NCBI GenBank assembly: GCA_964445525.1
Contig: CAYULA010000006.1
Location: 1-64,000, forward strand
DNA from: Penumbrarchaeum sp964445525
GTDB lineage: Archaea; Thermoplasmatota; Penumbrarchaeia; Penumbrarchaeales; Penumbrarchaeaceae
DNA: 64,000 nt
Direction of reading: 5' to 3'
In this document: in pieces, positions 53,601 through 61,107 of the stretch
How the letters are laid out: each line of letters opens with the position of its first letter
Numbering within the stretch: the stretch's first letter is position 1
Translations under genes and position numbers: made by a program
The notes under the pieces: model-generated
Databases searched by the model: none
What the model was told of the DNA's origin: nothing
What the model saw: the letters and a program-made list of their open reading frames with translations, nothing else

Positions 53601-54618
53601 CGTCTGTCGTGAATACCCCGAGGTCGTTTCCGGCTGCAAAATTTACCGCACCATGTAGCATACCGTCGGAAGAACATGCAACAAGCTGATCCATAACAAA
53701 ATCTGAAGAGGCGACAGTACTGGGGGAGGACCAACTGGTACCTCTGTCATTGGAGACTATCTGGCGAACTGAGGTGGGATTTGCCGTATCGAAAAAAAGA
53801 ACGTTTATATCGTATCCTGTACTTGATTCGGTCCTCACGACGGAAAAAATGCTCATGGATCTGGGAAGGAACCTTTCCTGGCTCCAGGTTCCGTTGGAAT
53901 AGATAAAATAGCTAGGGCTTGACAACCCCGATCGTTTTGCAAACAGGAGCATCCTTTCGGTCACCCCCATCATTTTGGTCTGGTCCACATCACCCGTGAT
54001 GGAAATTGGTTCGAAATCAACCGTGGAGATGTTCCAGCAATTGAGGAGGGGTGTTACCCTTACCATCACATCTGCCGGCAATTGACCGCTTTGGTCGATA
54101 ATTGAGTAGAAAACCTTTTCCTCATGAACAAGGATCTCCAAACTTCCTTCTGTTACACCATTGAATCTATCAACTTCAATGTGATCCCAGGAAACTCCCT
54201 TGTCGGTGGATATCGCAAGCATGTATGCCAACGACTGCTGAGGGGTTGTCTCTTCCTTGATGTATCCTACAAGATAGGTTCCGTCACTTTCGGCACAGGT
54301 CCTTGCAGAGAGAACATTTCTGGTCGATATTGCACTTGAATCGAATCTGGAAACTTCCTTGTATTTGAACGGATCAAGCTCCAGATAGGATTCCTCGCCG
54401 AGCCTCAGATCGGAATATTCTTCGATCCAATCTCCCTTTCCGACCTCATAAAGCCTGCTGGATCTGGGCAGGTCCTCAACAGATCTAGAAGGAATGGAAG
54501 ATCTTCTGTCATTGTCATCCTCATAAATTGTCTTCTCGCAAAGAACGATCGGACTTATTAAAATGAAAACCGTAACACATATGCAATACATCATTCTCCT
54601 GTGCCCTGACCTGAACAT
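50680..54618 (-). CDS. Giant surface protein: sialidase-like head, cadherin/Ig-type domains, cytosolic tail
   Basis: A 1312-residue type I membrane protein, first of the three-gene series. A signal peptide covers residues about 8-27. The head (about 80-440) has Asp-box-like turns (ISTDKGVSWDH, VSNDRGTSWSS). A discoidin- or jelly-roll-like middle is followed by Ig- and cadherin-type domains (about 830-1150) with WFMDADEDPLSFELSG and LNVNRGPTSPG. One helix near 1165-1190 is followed by a charged K/E stretch and a Pro/Gln/Ser-rich tail of about 110 residues that resembles the tails of the two downstream proteins in composition. It ends 4 bases before the next start. Related in plan but not closely in sequence to the Fn3 pair. 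Confidence 0.75.
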   Translation of the reverse strand: MFRSGHRRMMYCICVTVFILISPIVLCEKTIYEDDNDRRSSIPSRSVEDLPRSSRLYEVGKGDWIEEYSDLRLGEESYLELDPFKYKEVSRFDSSAISTRNVLSARTCAESDGTYLVGYIKEETTPQQSLAYMLAISTDKGVSWDHIEVDRFNGVTEGSLEILVHEEKVFYSIIDQSGQLPADVMVRVTPLLNCWNISTVDFEPISITGDVDQTKMMGVTERMLLFAKRSGLSSPSYFIYSNGTWSQERFLPRSMSIFSVVRTESSTGYDINVLFFDTANPTSVRQIVSNDRGTSWSSPSTVASSDFVMDQLVACSSDGMLHGAVNFAAGNDLGVFTTDGTSASAVNKISTISTNGLDPVEGEFVISSSGDDVIVHFENGNGIITRARSMDRGRTYSLENIGAGQVHSPSVSDDLDISLFMNGTQIQVGFFERADEGTMTTNVVTVPALSSWDQMGLSLGGVQSEGSFEFKVLSSAGDRIYPASGMVSVHSSPNGSLGGNHCQHIVDLTGLNDADPPESVIFELYFSSSSEEYPVLFSILFNYTISYPHTIEILDDLDLFAMRDVRVTSLGMELAGGSTDGYGIFGPFQIEDRMPHHIWAEGKFLSIEDYCTFSVHYSNLSLIPGYSSDLSDVLESEEGLVPINWERRTLNDLSGTVDEFYVKVKIHRTGTLSPRLTKLKLGYSTPPVIDEMVLEEIEILRTQETLLHISASDMEEPPDHLDLDVELMLPGSQSWTREGISDPFWNGEDWEVRISTHISSLVGNYSFRAIAADSTGEVGDPVQIETPLLIKNNVPLPPLVSVFPESPLTGDIISMSMVLPGEDIETSEEMLKYNVYAYLEGELAVYLDNLTTPDTSIEDIVLEKGENWEVHVSTWDGIEESEPFRAVFEVGNTAPVHIAPSAPLSVEEDEAGASFDPVDWFMDADEDPLSFELSGSPEISPELSEGKIFLNLQEDVNGDFWLWVKATDGELNATANLTVSIEPVNDDPEWKKPKDLSVLEGETLLVDIGAVDDRDGEDVEVTFLTEVPGMEEGVNRFSFPNGSFHFTPDNSMVGTHSIRFSISDGTVTLEDSFNLTVLNVNRGPTSPGIILEPDQHIIVEGESINAIASSQDEDIPWGDSLQFSWTSSLDGELGSGEEVTLSPSIGLHEITVTVTDSEGVSNSTVFSLEVVEEASGGGSVMRTWLLYTIAGVVPLLIGLLIGLLLAYLIVGKRKKEEEKEEEGGAAEGKESPEPPSRGPVSGPTPGEPGKLPGTQEIKRELPPAQHDMTQQPMASGPQSEQPSSQVPSRQHGYDTNTQGNNPVDQDQSPKGN

Positions 54619-54722
54619 GGACTTCCCCCTTCCACGTTGGGTGTGGATGTGAATTTAACTATTAATAAGATTGTTGGTACATGTACCAACCTGAAACCTC
54701 CTCCTGGACTCAGTAATGGAAT

Positions 54723-55646
54723 TCAATCAAGTGATAGCGGGACCTTGCCATTGGAAAGGAGCACTACTCTAGAAGGAGGATTGCTTCCGGCTATCCCGTA
54801 GCCGGTCAGTTCTTCCATCTTTTCGGCAAATCTCATTATCTCCTCGAAGGAGGGCATATTTTCCATTGTCATCCTCTCCCTCGAATATCCTACGAATACG
54901 TATCCCTTGGGTTCAATGAAATCAGGCTCCGCTTTACTGTCCAGGGACGCATATTCCTCTTCGAAACCCAGGTTCCATCCTTTGACGAGAGTATGCCTGG
55001 CAACCGTTCTTGTTTCCAGTGAGGGAAGCAGTTTCAGGGTTTCCATCAGTCTTTCCCATCCATCTTTTATTTTAGGCCTGCAGAGAGAATTGTATATCTC
55101 CCTGTTCGGCGCATCGATGGAGATGTAGAGCTGGGTCGGTAGAGGATGAAGATCACGTAGAACTTCGGGAAAAGTTCCATTGGTAACCAAAAATGTGGAA
55201 AATCCCCTTTTTTTGTATTCCTCTATCAATTCTCCCAGGTAGGGATACATTGTTGGTTCACCCGTTAATGATATCGCCACCTGATTGGGATCTCTTGCTT
55301 CATTCCAGACCTCGGGATCGCACCTATCATCTCCCTTGAAGCCGGAAACCAGCCTCCTCTGGGCCACTATGGTTCCATCCACTATTTCCTTCGGATTGTC
55401 CCATTTCTCCACAATGTCATCAGAACCCTGATATCTCCAGCAGTAGAGACAGGAATGATTGCACATATTGGCCACCGGCGTCATCTGTATGCACCTGTGA
55501 CTCTTTATTCCGAAAAACGACTGCTTGTAGCAAACCCGGCCTCTCATTATGGATTCCTTGAGCCAGTGGCAGGTCTTTACCGCAGAATGATTGCCCACCA
55601 CGGCATATCCTTGCTTTTCGAACATTGCTTTGAGAGACGGGTCCAT
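54723..55646 (-). CDS. taw1: tRNA 4-demethylwyosine synthase Taw1 (TYW1)
   Basis: A 307-residue radical SAM enzyme that condenses N1-methylguanosine-37 of tRNA-Phe with pyruvate to make the tricyclic wyosine base. CNHSCLYCWR is the SAM cluster (CX3CX2C), and three further Cys spaced by 13 residues (KTCHW, RVCYK, HRCIQ) bind the second cluster. LTGEPTMYPYLGELIEEYK and ISIDAPNREIYNSLCRP are family blocks. With the ATG at 55646 the Cys numbers become 26, 39, 52, 62, 66 and 69, the numbering I recall for characterised archaeal Taw1. A TTAATAT box centred 26 bases upstream supports a leaderless start there; the ATG at 55670 lies within that box. It stands alone, divergent from the WHy protein gene. 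Confidence 0.93.
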   Translation of the reverse strand: MDPSLKAMFEKQGYAVVGNHSAVKTCHWLKESIMRGRVCYKQSFFGIKSHRCIQMTPVANMCNHSCLYCWRYQGSDDIVEKWDNPKEIVDGTIVAQRRLVSGFKGDDRCDPEVWNEARDPNQVAISLTGEPTMYPYLGELIEEYKKRGFSTFLVTNGTFPEVLRDLHPLPTQLYISIDAPNREIYNSLCRPKIKDGWERLMETLKLLPSLETRTVARHTLVKGWNLGFEEEYASLDSKAEPDFIEPKGYVFVGYSRERMTMENMPSFEEIMRFAEKMEELTGYGIAGSNPPSRVVLLSNGKVPLSLD

Positions 55647-55744
55647 AGATAGGCTAGAAGTACAACCCATATTAAGGATTCATCCATGGATCCATATCCG
55701 TGATGAATGGAGAGATTTATATACAACAGAGTGAAATAATTCAT

Positions 55745-56479
55745 ATGATGAAGAAAAAGACAATCCTGATCCTGTCCATTTCAGTGGTTATTCTTCTTTT
55801 ATTGATCGTTTTGGGGATCGCAATATTCCATATCACCGAATTCAGGAAACCCGAGACCTCCGTGAAAGGATTTGAGGTAGTTGGAATAGATGAAGACCTG
55901 AAAGGTTTCACCGTGGAACTCGTACTCGAGATATACAATCCAAATCCACTATCCCTCGAAATAATCAGCGTGAAAGGATTTGTTATGATAGACGATACAG
56001 AACTGGGGGATATCTATAACCGAACCGGTCTTGATATCGCCGGCAAGGCATCCGATCAGATGGAGATAACATTCCACATCGATGATGTGGACTCGACAAT
56101 CCTATCCGGAAATGAGCTCATCTTAGAGGGAAGAACCATAGCAAGATATATGGGCAAAGAGGGCGACTCGAAATTTTCAGAAAGCATCAATCTGGACATA
56201 CCGGTAAATGGCGAGAACCTGCCTCCGGTCCCATTGATACTGGGACCTCATAATGCAAGGCCCCTCGTAGAGGTTACCTTCGACGGGAGCACTTCTTTTG
56301 ACAGGGACGGTGAGATAGTATCTTTTTCATGGGATCTCGGTGATGGATCCACAGCCGAGGGACCACAGGTCACACACAGGTACACCACAGGAGGGGTATA
56401 TTCCGTTATTCTGAAAGTTATCGATGATGACGGGGAAGAGAATTCTGTCTCTCATCAGATAATTGTATCTGCAATTTAG
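55745..56479 (+). CDS. Membrane-anchored WHy/LEA14-like and PKD-domain protein
   Basis: A 244-residue protein. A basic start and one helix (residues 5-27) anchor it with the bulk outside. Residues 35-165 look like a WHy/LEA2 domain: VELVLEIYNPNPLSLEIISV contains the N-P-N-P turn typical of this fold. Residues 170-244 form a PKD domain with FDGSTSFDRDGEIVSFSWDL and GVYSVILKVIDDDGE. WHy domains are linked to stress and desiccation proteins, PKD to protein contacts at the surface. The start at 55745 lies about 29 bases after a TTTATATA box, fitting a leaderless mRNA. It converges with fhs, with a gap of 2 bases. Confidence 0.75.
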   Translation: MMKKKTILILSISVVILLLLIVLGIAIFHITEFRKPETSVKGFEVVGIDEDLKGFTVELVLEIYNPNPLSLEIISVKGFVMIDDTELGDIYNRTGLDIAGKASDQMEITFHIDDVDSTILSGNELILEGRTIARYMGKEGDSKFSESINLDIPVNGENLPPVPLILGPHNARPLVEVTFDGSTSFDRDGEIVSFSWDLGDGSTAEGPQVTHRYTTGGVYSVILKVIDDDGEENSVSHQIIVSAI

Positions 56480-56481
56480 AT

Positions 56482-58152
56482 TCAGAAAAGACCCACAGCC
56501 TTTCCGTCCTTGTCAACATCCATCTTTTCGGCGGCGGGCTCCCTCGGAAGACCGGGCATCCTCATTATCGATCCGGTCATGGGTATTATGAAACCAGCAC
56601 CTGCAGAGAGGTGCATGTCCCTGATGGTGATCTTGAACCTGGTAGGAGCCCCTAACAGCTTGGGATCATCCGATAGTGAATACTGGGTCTTGGCCATGCA
56701 GATCGGAAGAGATGAATAACCCATCTCCCCGTACTTTTCCATCGCCCTGTTCGCATCAACCGTGAACTGGACCTTGTTCGCACCGTAGATATTGTGGCAT
56801 ATGAACTTGATCTTTTCCTTTATCGAAAGGGAATCAGGATAGAGTGTATTGAAGCATTGCGGACAATCCTTGATGACCTCGATGAGCTTCTCCGCCACCA
56901 CAAGAGCACCTTTTCCTCCTTCCGCGTGATGATTCGATATGGCTACCGGGATGCCCATTCCCTCGCAGAGATGAAGTATCTCCTGAACCTCGTCCTCGTG
57001 ATCGTTCTCGAAGCGATTGATCGCAACCACGACAGGGACACCGAAGATCTGAATTATACCCAGATGCCTTGAAAGATTGGCCGCTCCCTTTCTGACCGCT
57101 AGAACGTTTTGTTGATCCAGATCATCCCTGGAAACACCACCGTGCATTTTAAGAGATCTCGTCGTTACCACCATAACAACGGCAGATGGCACAAGACCCG
57201 TGGTCCTGGAAAAAATGTTGAAGAATTTCTCGGCTCCCAGGTCCGATCCGAAACCTGCTTCGGTAATGAAGTAATCACTCAGATGCAGACCGATTAAGGT
57301 GGAGGTGAAAGATGAGGTGCCGTGAGCGATGTTGGCGAATGGCCCTCCATGAACGAATGCTGGAACACCTTCGATTGTCTGAACAAGATTGGGTTTTATG
57401 ACATCCCGAAGCAGCATTGTCATGGCTCCAACCACTTTGAGGTCCTTTGCAAGAACGGGTTTTCCCTTCCTGGTGTAGGCCACGATAATCCTCTCCAGCC
57501 TCTTTTTAAGGTCCTCGAGTCCCGAAGAGAGGCAGATAATGGCCATTACCTCGCTGGCGGCTGTAATGTCGAAGGAATCCTCCTGGGGCATTCCGCTTTT
57601 TTCTCCCCCCAGTCCAATTACCATGTTCCTTAGGGACCTGTCATTCATGTCCATGACCCTGTGCCATTCGATCCTTCTCGGGTCGATATCAAGCTCGTTC
57701 CCGTGATGCATGTGGTTGTTCAGGACTGCTGCCAGGAGATTATGCGCAGAGGTGATTGCATGCATGTCTCCAGTGAAATGAAGATTAATATCCTCCATTG
57801 GCAGAACCTGGGAATATCCGCCCCCCGCGGCACCACCCTTGATGCCAAATACGGGACCCATTGATGGCTCTCTTACCCCAAGCATTGCTTTCTTACCTTT
57901 TATAGCGAGGGCCTGGGCGAGACCAATCGTCATCGTGGTCTTACCCTCGCCTGCCGGAGTTGGGCTTGTGGTGGTTACCAGAACAAGATGACCTCTTTTC
58001 CTTTCCTTTATTCTTTCAAGTACCTTAAGATCCACCTTGGCCTTAAAGGAGCCCCAGGCCGAGAATTCATCACTTTTCAGACCGGCTCTTTCTGCTATGG
58101 CCTCGATGGGTTCCAAAACGGCCTTTTGGGCGATCTCGATATCCGATTCCAT
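56482..58152 (-). CDS. fhs: Formate-tetrahydrofolate ligase
   Basis: A 556-residue enzyme that joins formate to tetrahydrofolate using ATP, giving 10-formyl-THF. The P-loop-like TPAGEGKTTMTIGLAQAL (about residue 65), GIKGGAAGGGYSQV, PMEDINLHFTGD and the C-terminal GAGFIIPMTGSIMRMPGLP are all characteristic. From the ATG at 58152 the length equals the usual bacterial enzyme (about 556-560), and an ATTATATC box centred near 58180 fits a leaderless start; the 24 extra residues of the longer ORF are not conserved. In archaea this enzyme is scattered and probably bacterial in origin. It implies a folate-type one-carbon pool. Confidence 0.95.
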   Translation of the reverse strand: MESDIEIAQKAVLEPIEAIAERAGLKSDEFSAWGSFKAKVDLKVLERIKERKRGHLVLVTTTSPTPAGEGKTTMTIGLAQALAIKGKKAMLGVREPSMGPVFGIKGGAAGGGYSQVLPMEDINLHFTGDMHAITSAHNLLAAVLNNHMHHGNELDIDPRRIEWHRVMDMNDRSLRNMVIGLGGEKSGMPQEDSFDITAASEVMAIICLSSGLEDLKKRLERIIVAYTRKGKPVLAKDLKVVGAMTMLLRDVIKPNLVQTIEGVPAFVHGGPFANIAHGTSSFTSTLIGLHLSDYFITEAGFGSDLGAEKFFNIFSRTTGLVPSAVVMVVTTRSLKMHGGVSRDDLDQQNVLAVRKGAANLSRHLGIIQIFGVPVVVAINRFENDHEDEVQEILHLCEGMGIPVAISNHHAEGGKGALVVAEKLIEVIKDCPQCFNTLYPDSLSIKEKIKFICHNIYGANKVQFTVDANRAMEKYGEMGYSSLPICMAKTQYSLSDDPKLLGAPTRFKITIRDMHLSAGAGFIIPMTGSIMRMPGLPREPAAEKMDVDKDGKAVGLF

Positions 58153-58246
58153 GATGGTGAAACTGATTTGTTTTTGATATAATTGTCCATGGGAATATTG
58201 GCTGACCAATGTTTTTAAAACCAATATTCATTGACCCTAAGCGGTT

Positions 58247-60988
58247 GTGTTGCCCTTGGAGATCAGGGAGCTCGTAAAGTTGAAGAAAGGCCTGGGAGGC
58301 CTGGAACCTCCTTTGAATGTCGGAATACTCATTGACAGGGAGAAATCCGGAAAGGATCATCTAGGTATTGTTTTCACCCTCAGAGGAGAGTTGAAGATAA
58401 AGTGGAAACATATCAGAGAGTCCGGGGGCAGGATATACGAGGGCAGCAAGAAGGATGAAGGATCAATGAGAAAGTTTCTTCAAAAGGCCGTTGATGAAGA
58501 GGAAAAGGGCCTCATACTGAAAATGGAACCCGAGGAGATAGTGGAAAAGGTATCTGTTTCCGACCTCTGGAATTCATTGATGCGTGTGAAAGAAGAACTC
58601 AATAAAGCCGAGATGGATATCAGCGAGGTCCCATCGTACTGCGAGAATATTTCATTGTCTGCGGATGAAATCGGGTCGATACATTTTCAACCCAAGATCC
58701 TGGAGCCGAGACAGCAAATGGCAATTTTGAAGGTACTCACTTCTGCGGATGATCCCACAATCCCGTTCTTTCACCGTTTAAAAACCAGGGGAAAACCTCT
58801 ATACAGCCCATACAAGAAGGAAACGATAAAACAAATCAAAGATCATATTTCCGGATTGGAAGATCTTAAGGGCGCCTTTATCCAGACAGTGGAGGAGGAG
58901 ACCGAGGAGGGCAGGAATATCAAGAAATCCGTACCCCTTTTTGATGATCCCAAGGATGCCACGCTAACAACCAAACAAAGGGAAGAATTGGACGGGATCT
59001 GCCGCTGGTCTCTTGACTTTCTGAAAAATGGCAGATGGGTCATGGAAGGTGACGAGGTCTTCGGGTTGGGAAAGACTCCAGCCAGGAAAATCGAGGGTTT
59101 CGATCTCGAAAGGTTCATAAACGAACTCTCTCACAACATATGCGATTGCGGAGGAAAGGACCCCGTTTCGGATATTGTGGGCATGCTTCTGAGACTGGGT
59201 AAGATAGGTTGGAGATCGGCCTCGGAACTCGTGGTTGAGTTCAATCTGGGTTCGGGAAGGAGGAAGTTCCACAGGGAATTTTCCTCCCATGTTCTCAATA
59301 GAGCCCGTTCATTTGGAAGAGAGGTCAAAAATGAGGAAAAAGGGGTTAGGAAGGATCTCAGGCATATTGAGACATATACCATTGACCCCCAGGATGCAAA
59401 GGATTTCGATGATGCCGTATCGATATCAAAGGACGAAGATGGCAACTGGGAGGTATGGGTTCACATAGCGGATGTGAGCCATTATGTTAGATCAGGGGAT
59501 CTGTTGGATGATGAAGCAAGATACAGGGGTACCTCTGTATATCTTCCAACATCGGTAATACCTATGCTGCCACCCGAACTGTCGGAGAACCTCTGTTCCC
59601 TTCGTGAAGGGGAGGATCGATTGGCCGTAAGTACAAGGTTGATAATATCTCCAGAAATGGAGGTTATTTCGCGAGAGCACTTCAGATCGGTGATATCGGT
59701 GGATGGGAACCTCTCCTACGATGTAGTCAACAGGTACATCGAGGAGGGAAGGGAACCTTATTCATCATTATGGAAGGTCTCGAAGGGTCTGAAAGAGACC
59801 ATACAAAGACTGGACCTTGGAACCCCCGAAAGGAAGATCCGTTTCACGAATGAGAATGAGATGGAAGTCACCTTGAAAGAACAGACAAAGGCCATGGCAA
59901 TGATCGAGCAGCTTATGGTCCTCACCAATGAAGCCGCCGCCTCAACCATCAAGGAAAATGGTCTCCATACTCCATATCGAGTTCACCCGCTTCCCGATCG
60001 TCTATCCATCGAGAAGTTCAACGCCACCTGCAGGTCTCTCGGGCTGGACCTTGAGATAAAAATGAATTGGGGAAATGTAAAGGATGAAAACGGAGAGGGA
60101 TCACAACTTTCCGGAGATGAGGATTCCATGCTCAACGCACTTCTGTCGGGAGGAAAGATAAGCATTGGCGGTCTGAACTTGGCCAAGGAACCCACAGACA
60201 GTGATGAAGGTCAAAATGAAGAGGGGGAAAAAATACATCCTCAAGAAAATGTGCCCGTTGAAGATCTGAAAAGAGCCCTTGATTCCTTCAATTCCGTTCT
60301 GAAAGAAATCGAGTCAATAGGAGATGAGGATTATAGGTCGCTGCTCGGATTGAGAATGCTCAGGACCATGCCCAGGGCCTTCTATTCCGAGAGAAACATC
60401 GGTCATTTCGGCCTGGGATCTGTGGGTTACTGCCATTTCACCTCGCCAATCAGGAGATATCCGGACATCCTTACCCACAGGGCAATTTGTTCCATAATCG
60501 AGAAAAAAGGAGGTCTGCCCTCTCCCTCGGATCCTCCGTCCATCGAGGAAATCTCGGAAATGATGGAACATGTGAATGAAATGAGCGATGAGGCAGAGGA
60601 TTGGGAAAGGGAGATGGTAGATGTTGCACTGGCCACGAGGTCTCTCATGGATGCAAAATTCCATAACAGGACCCACGGATCAATGGTCAGGTCAATCACT
60701 CCTTCAACGATCTTTGTGGGACTTGATGACGGGGTGACAGAGGGAAGAATACCCATAAGGGCCCTCTCGCCGTTGAGACTTCATATTGACGATGAGGAAA
60801 CCTCCGTCATAGCCTCCATTGAAGGAAATGAAGATTTTGACCCGGAGGAACCCCTGATCCAGAAGATAAGAAAGAACGAGGGCCAAGACATAATCGTTTT
60901 GAGGATAGGAGACAGGAAGAGGTGCTCAATTCACTCGGTTTCGGTAGCTCAGGGCAGGATAGACATATCCTTCTCGGACCATCTTTGA
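58247..60988 (+). CDS. RNase II/R-family exoribonuclease (RNB domain)
   Basis: A 913-residue 3'-5' exoribonuclease. The RNB catalytic signature TIDPQDAKDFDDAVS (about residue 383) has all four metal-binding Asp. HIADVSHYVRSGDLLDDEA, GTSVYLPTSVIPMLP and HFTSPIRRYPDILTHRAI are further RNB blocks. The N-terminal 350 residues are unlike the cold-shock domains of bacterial RNase R, and a roughly 60-residue acidic insertion (about 610-670) interrupts the RNB domain. An S1-like domain may close the C terminus. The GTG at 58247 follows a TTTTTAAAA box by about 30 bases. Homologues are rare in archaea, best known in haloarchaea, where they supply RNA decay in place of an exosome; whether this organism has an exosome is not visible. 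Confidence 0.88.
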   Translation: MLPLEIRELVKLKKGLGGLEPPLNVGILIDREKSGKDHLGIVFTLRGELKIKWKHIRESGGRIYEGSKKDEGSMRKFLQKAVDEEEKGLILKMEPEEIVEKVSVSDLWNSLMRVKEELNKAEMDISEVPSYCENISLSADEIGSIHFQPKILEPRQQMAILKVLTSADDPTIPFFHRLKTRGKPLYSPYKKETIKQIKDHISGLEDLKGAFIQTVEEETEEGRNIKKSVPLFDDPKDATLTTKQREELDGICRWSLDFLKNGRWVMEGDEVFGLGKTPARKIEGFDLERFINELSHNICDCGGKDPVSDIVGMLLRLGKIGWRSASELVVEFNLGSGRRKFHREFSSHVLNRARSFGREVKNEEKGVRKDLRHIETYTIDPQDAKDFDDAVSISKDEDGNWEVWVHIADVSHYVRSGDLLDDEARYRGTSVYLPTSVIPMLPPELSENLCSLREGEDRLAVSTRLIISPEMEVISREHFRSVISVDGNLSYDVVNRYIEEGREPYSSLWKVSKGLKETIQRLDLGTPERKIRFTNENEMEVTLKEQTKAMAMIEQLMVLTNEAAASTIKENGLHTPYRVHPLPDRLSIEKFNATCRSLGLDLEIKMNWGNVKDENGEGSQLSGDEDSMLNALLSGGKISIGGLNLAKEPTDSDEGQNEEGEKIHPQENVPVEDLKRALDSFNSVLKEIESIGDEDYRSLLGLRMLRTMPRAFYSERNIGHFGLGSVGYCHFTSPIRRYPDILTHRAICSIIEKKGGLPSPSDPPSIEEISEMMEHVNEMSDEAEDWEREMVDVALATRSLMDAKFHNRTHGSMVRSITPSTIFVGLDDGVTEGRIPIRALSPLRLHIDDEETSVIASIEGNEDFDPEEPLIQKIRKNEGQDIIVLRIGDRKRCSIHSVSVAQGRIDISFSDHL

Positions 60989-61069
60989 GGTCTGATTTTT
61001 CTTCCAATCGGAAAAAGGAACACATATATTTAATTCGGATGTACTCGTTGGGGTTATTTGCAGTCTGGT

Positions 61070-61091
61070 GGAACCTGTTTTGAAAGGTTCC
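61070..61091 (+). promoter_or_regulatory. Leader hairpin upstream of the coiled-coil gene
   Basis: GGAACC (61070-61075) pairs with GGTTCC (61086-61091). It lies between a TATATTTAA box (about 61024-61034) and GGGGGA ahead of the GTG at 61108, so it would fold in the 5' leader just before the ribosome site. Confidence 0.35.
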
Positions 61092-61107
61092 AATGGGGGA
61101 ATGATCC

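Noticed and set aside
41332..54618. True sialidase enzymes in the three giant surface proteins
   Set aside because: Asp boxes alone mark a beta-propeller; the Arg triad and catalytic Tyr/Glu/Asp were not found by eye.
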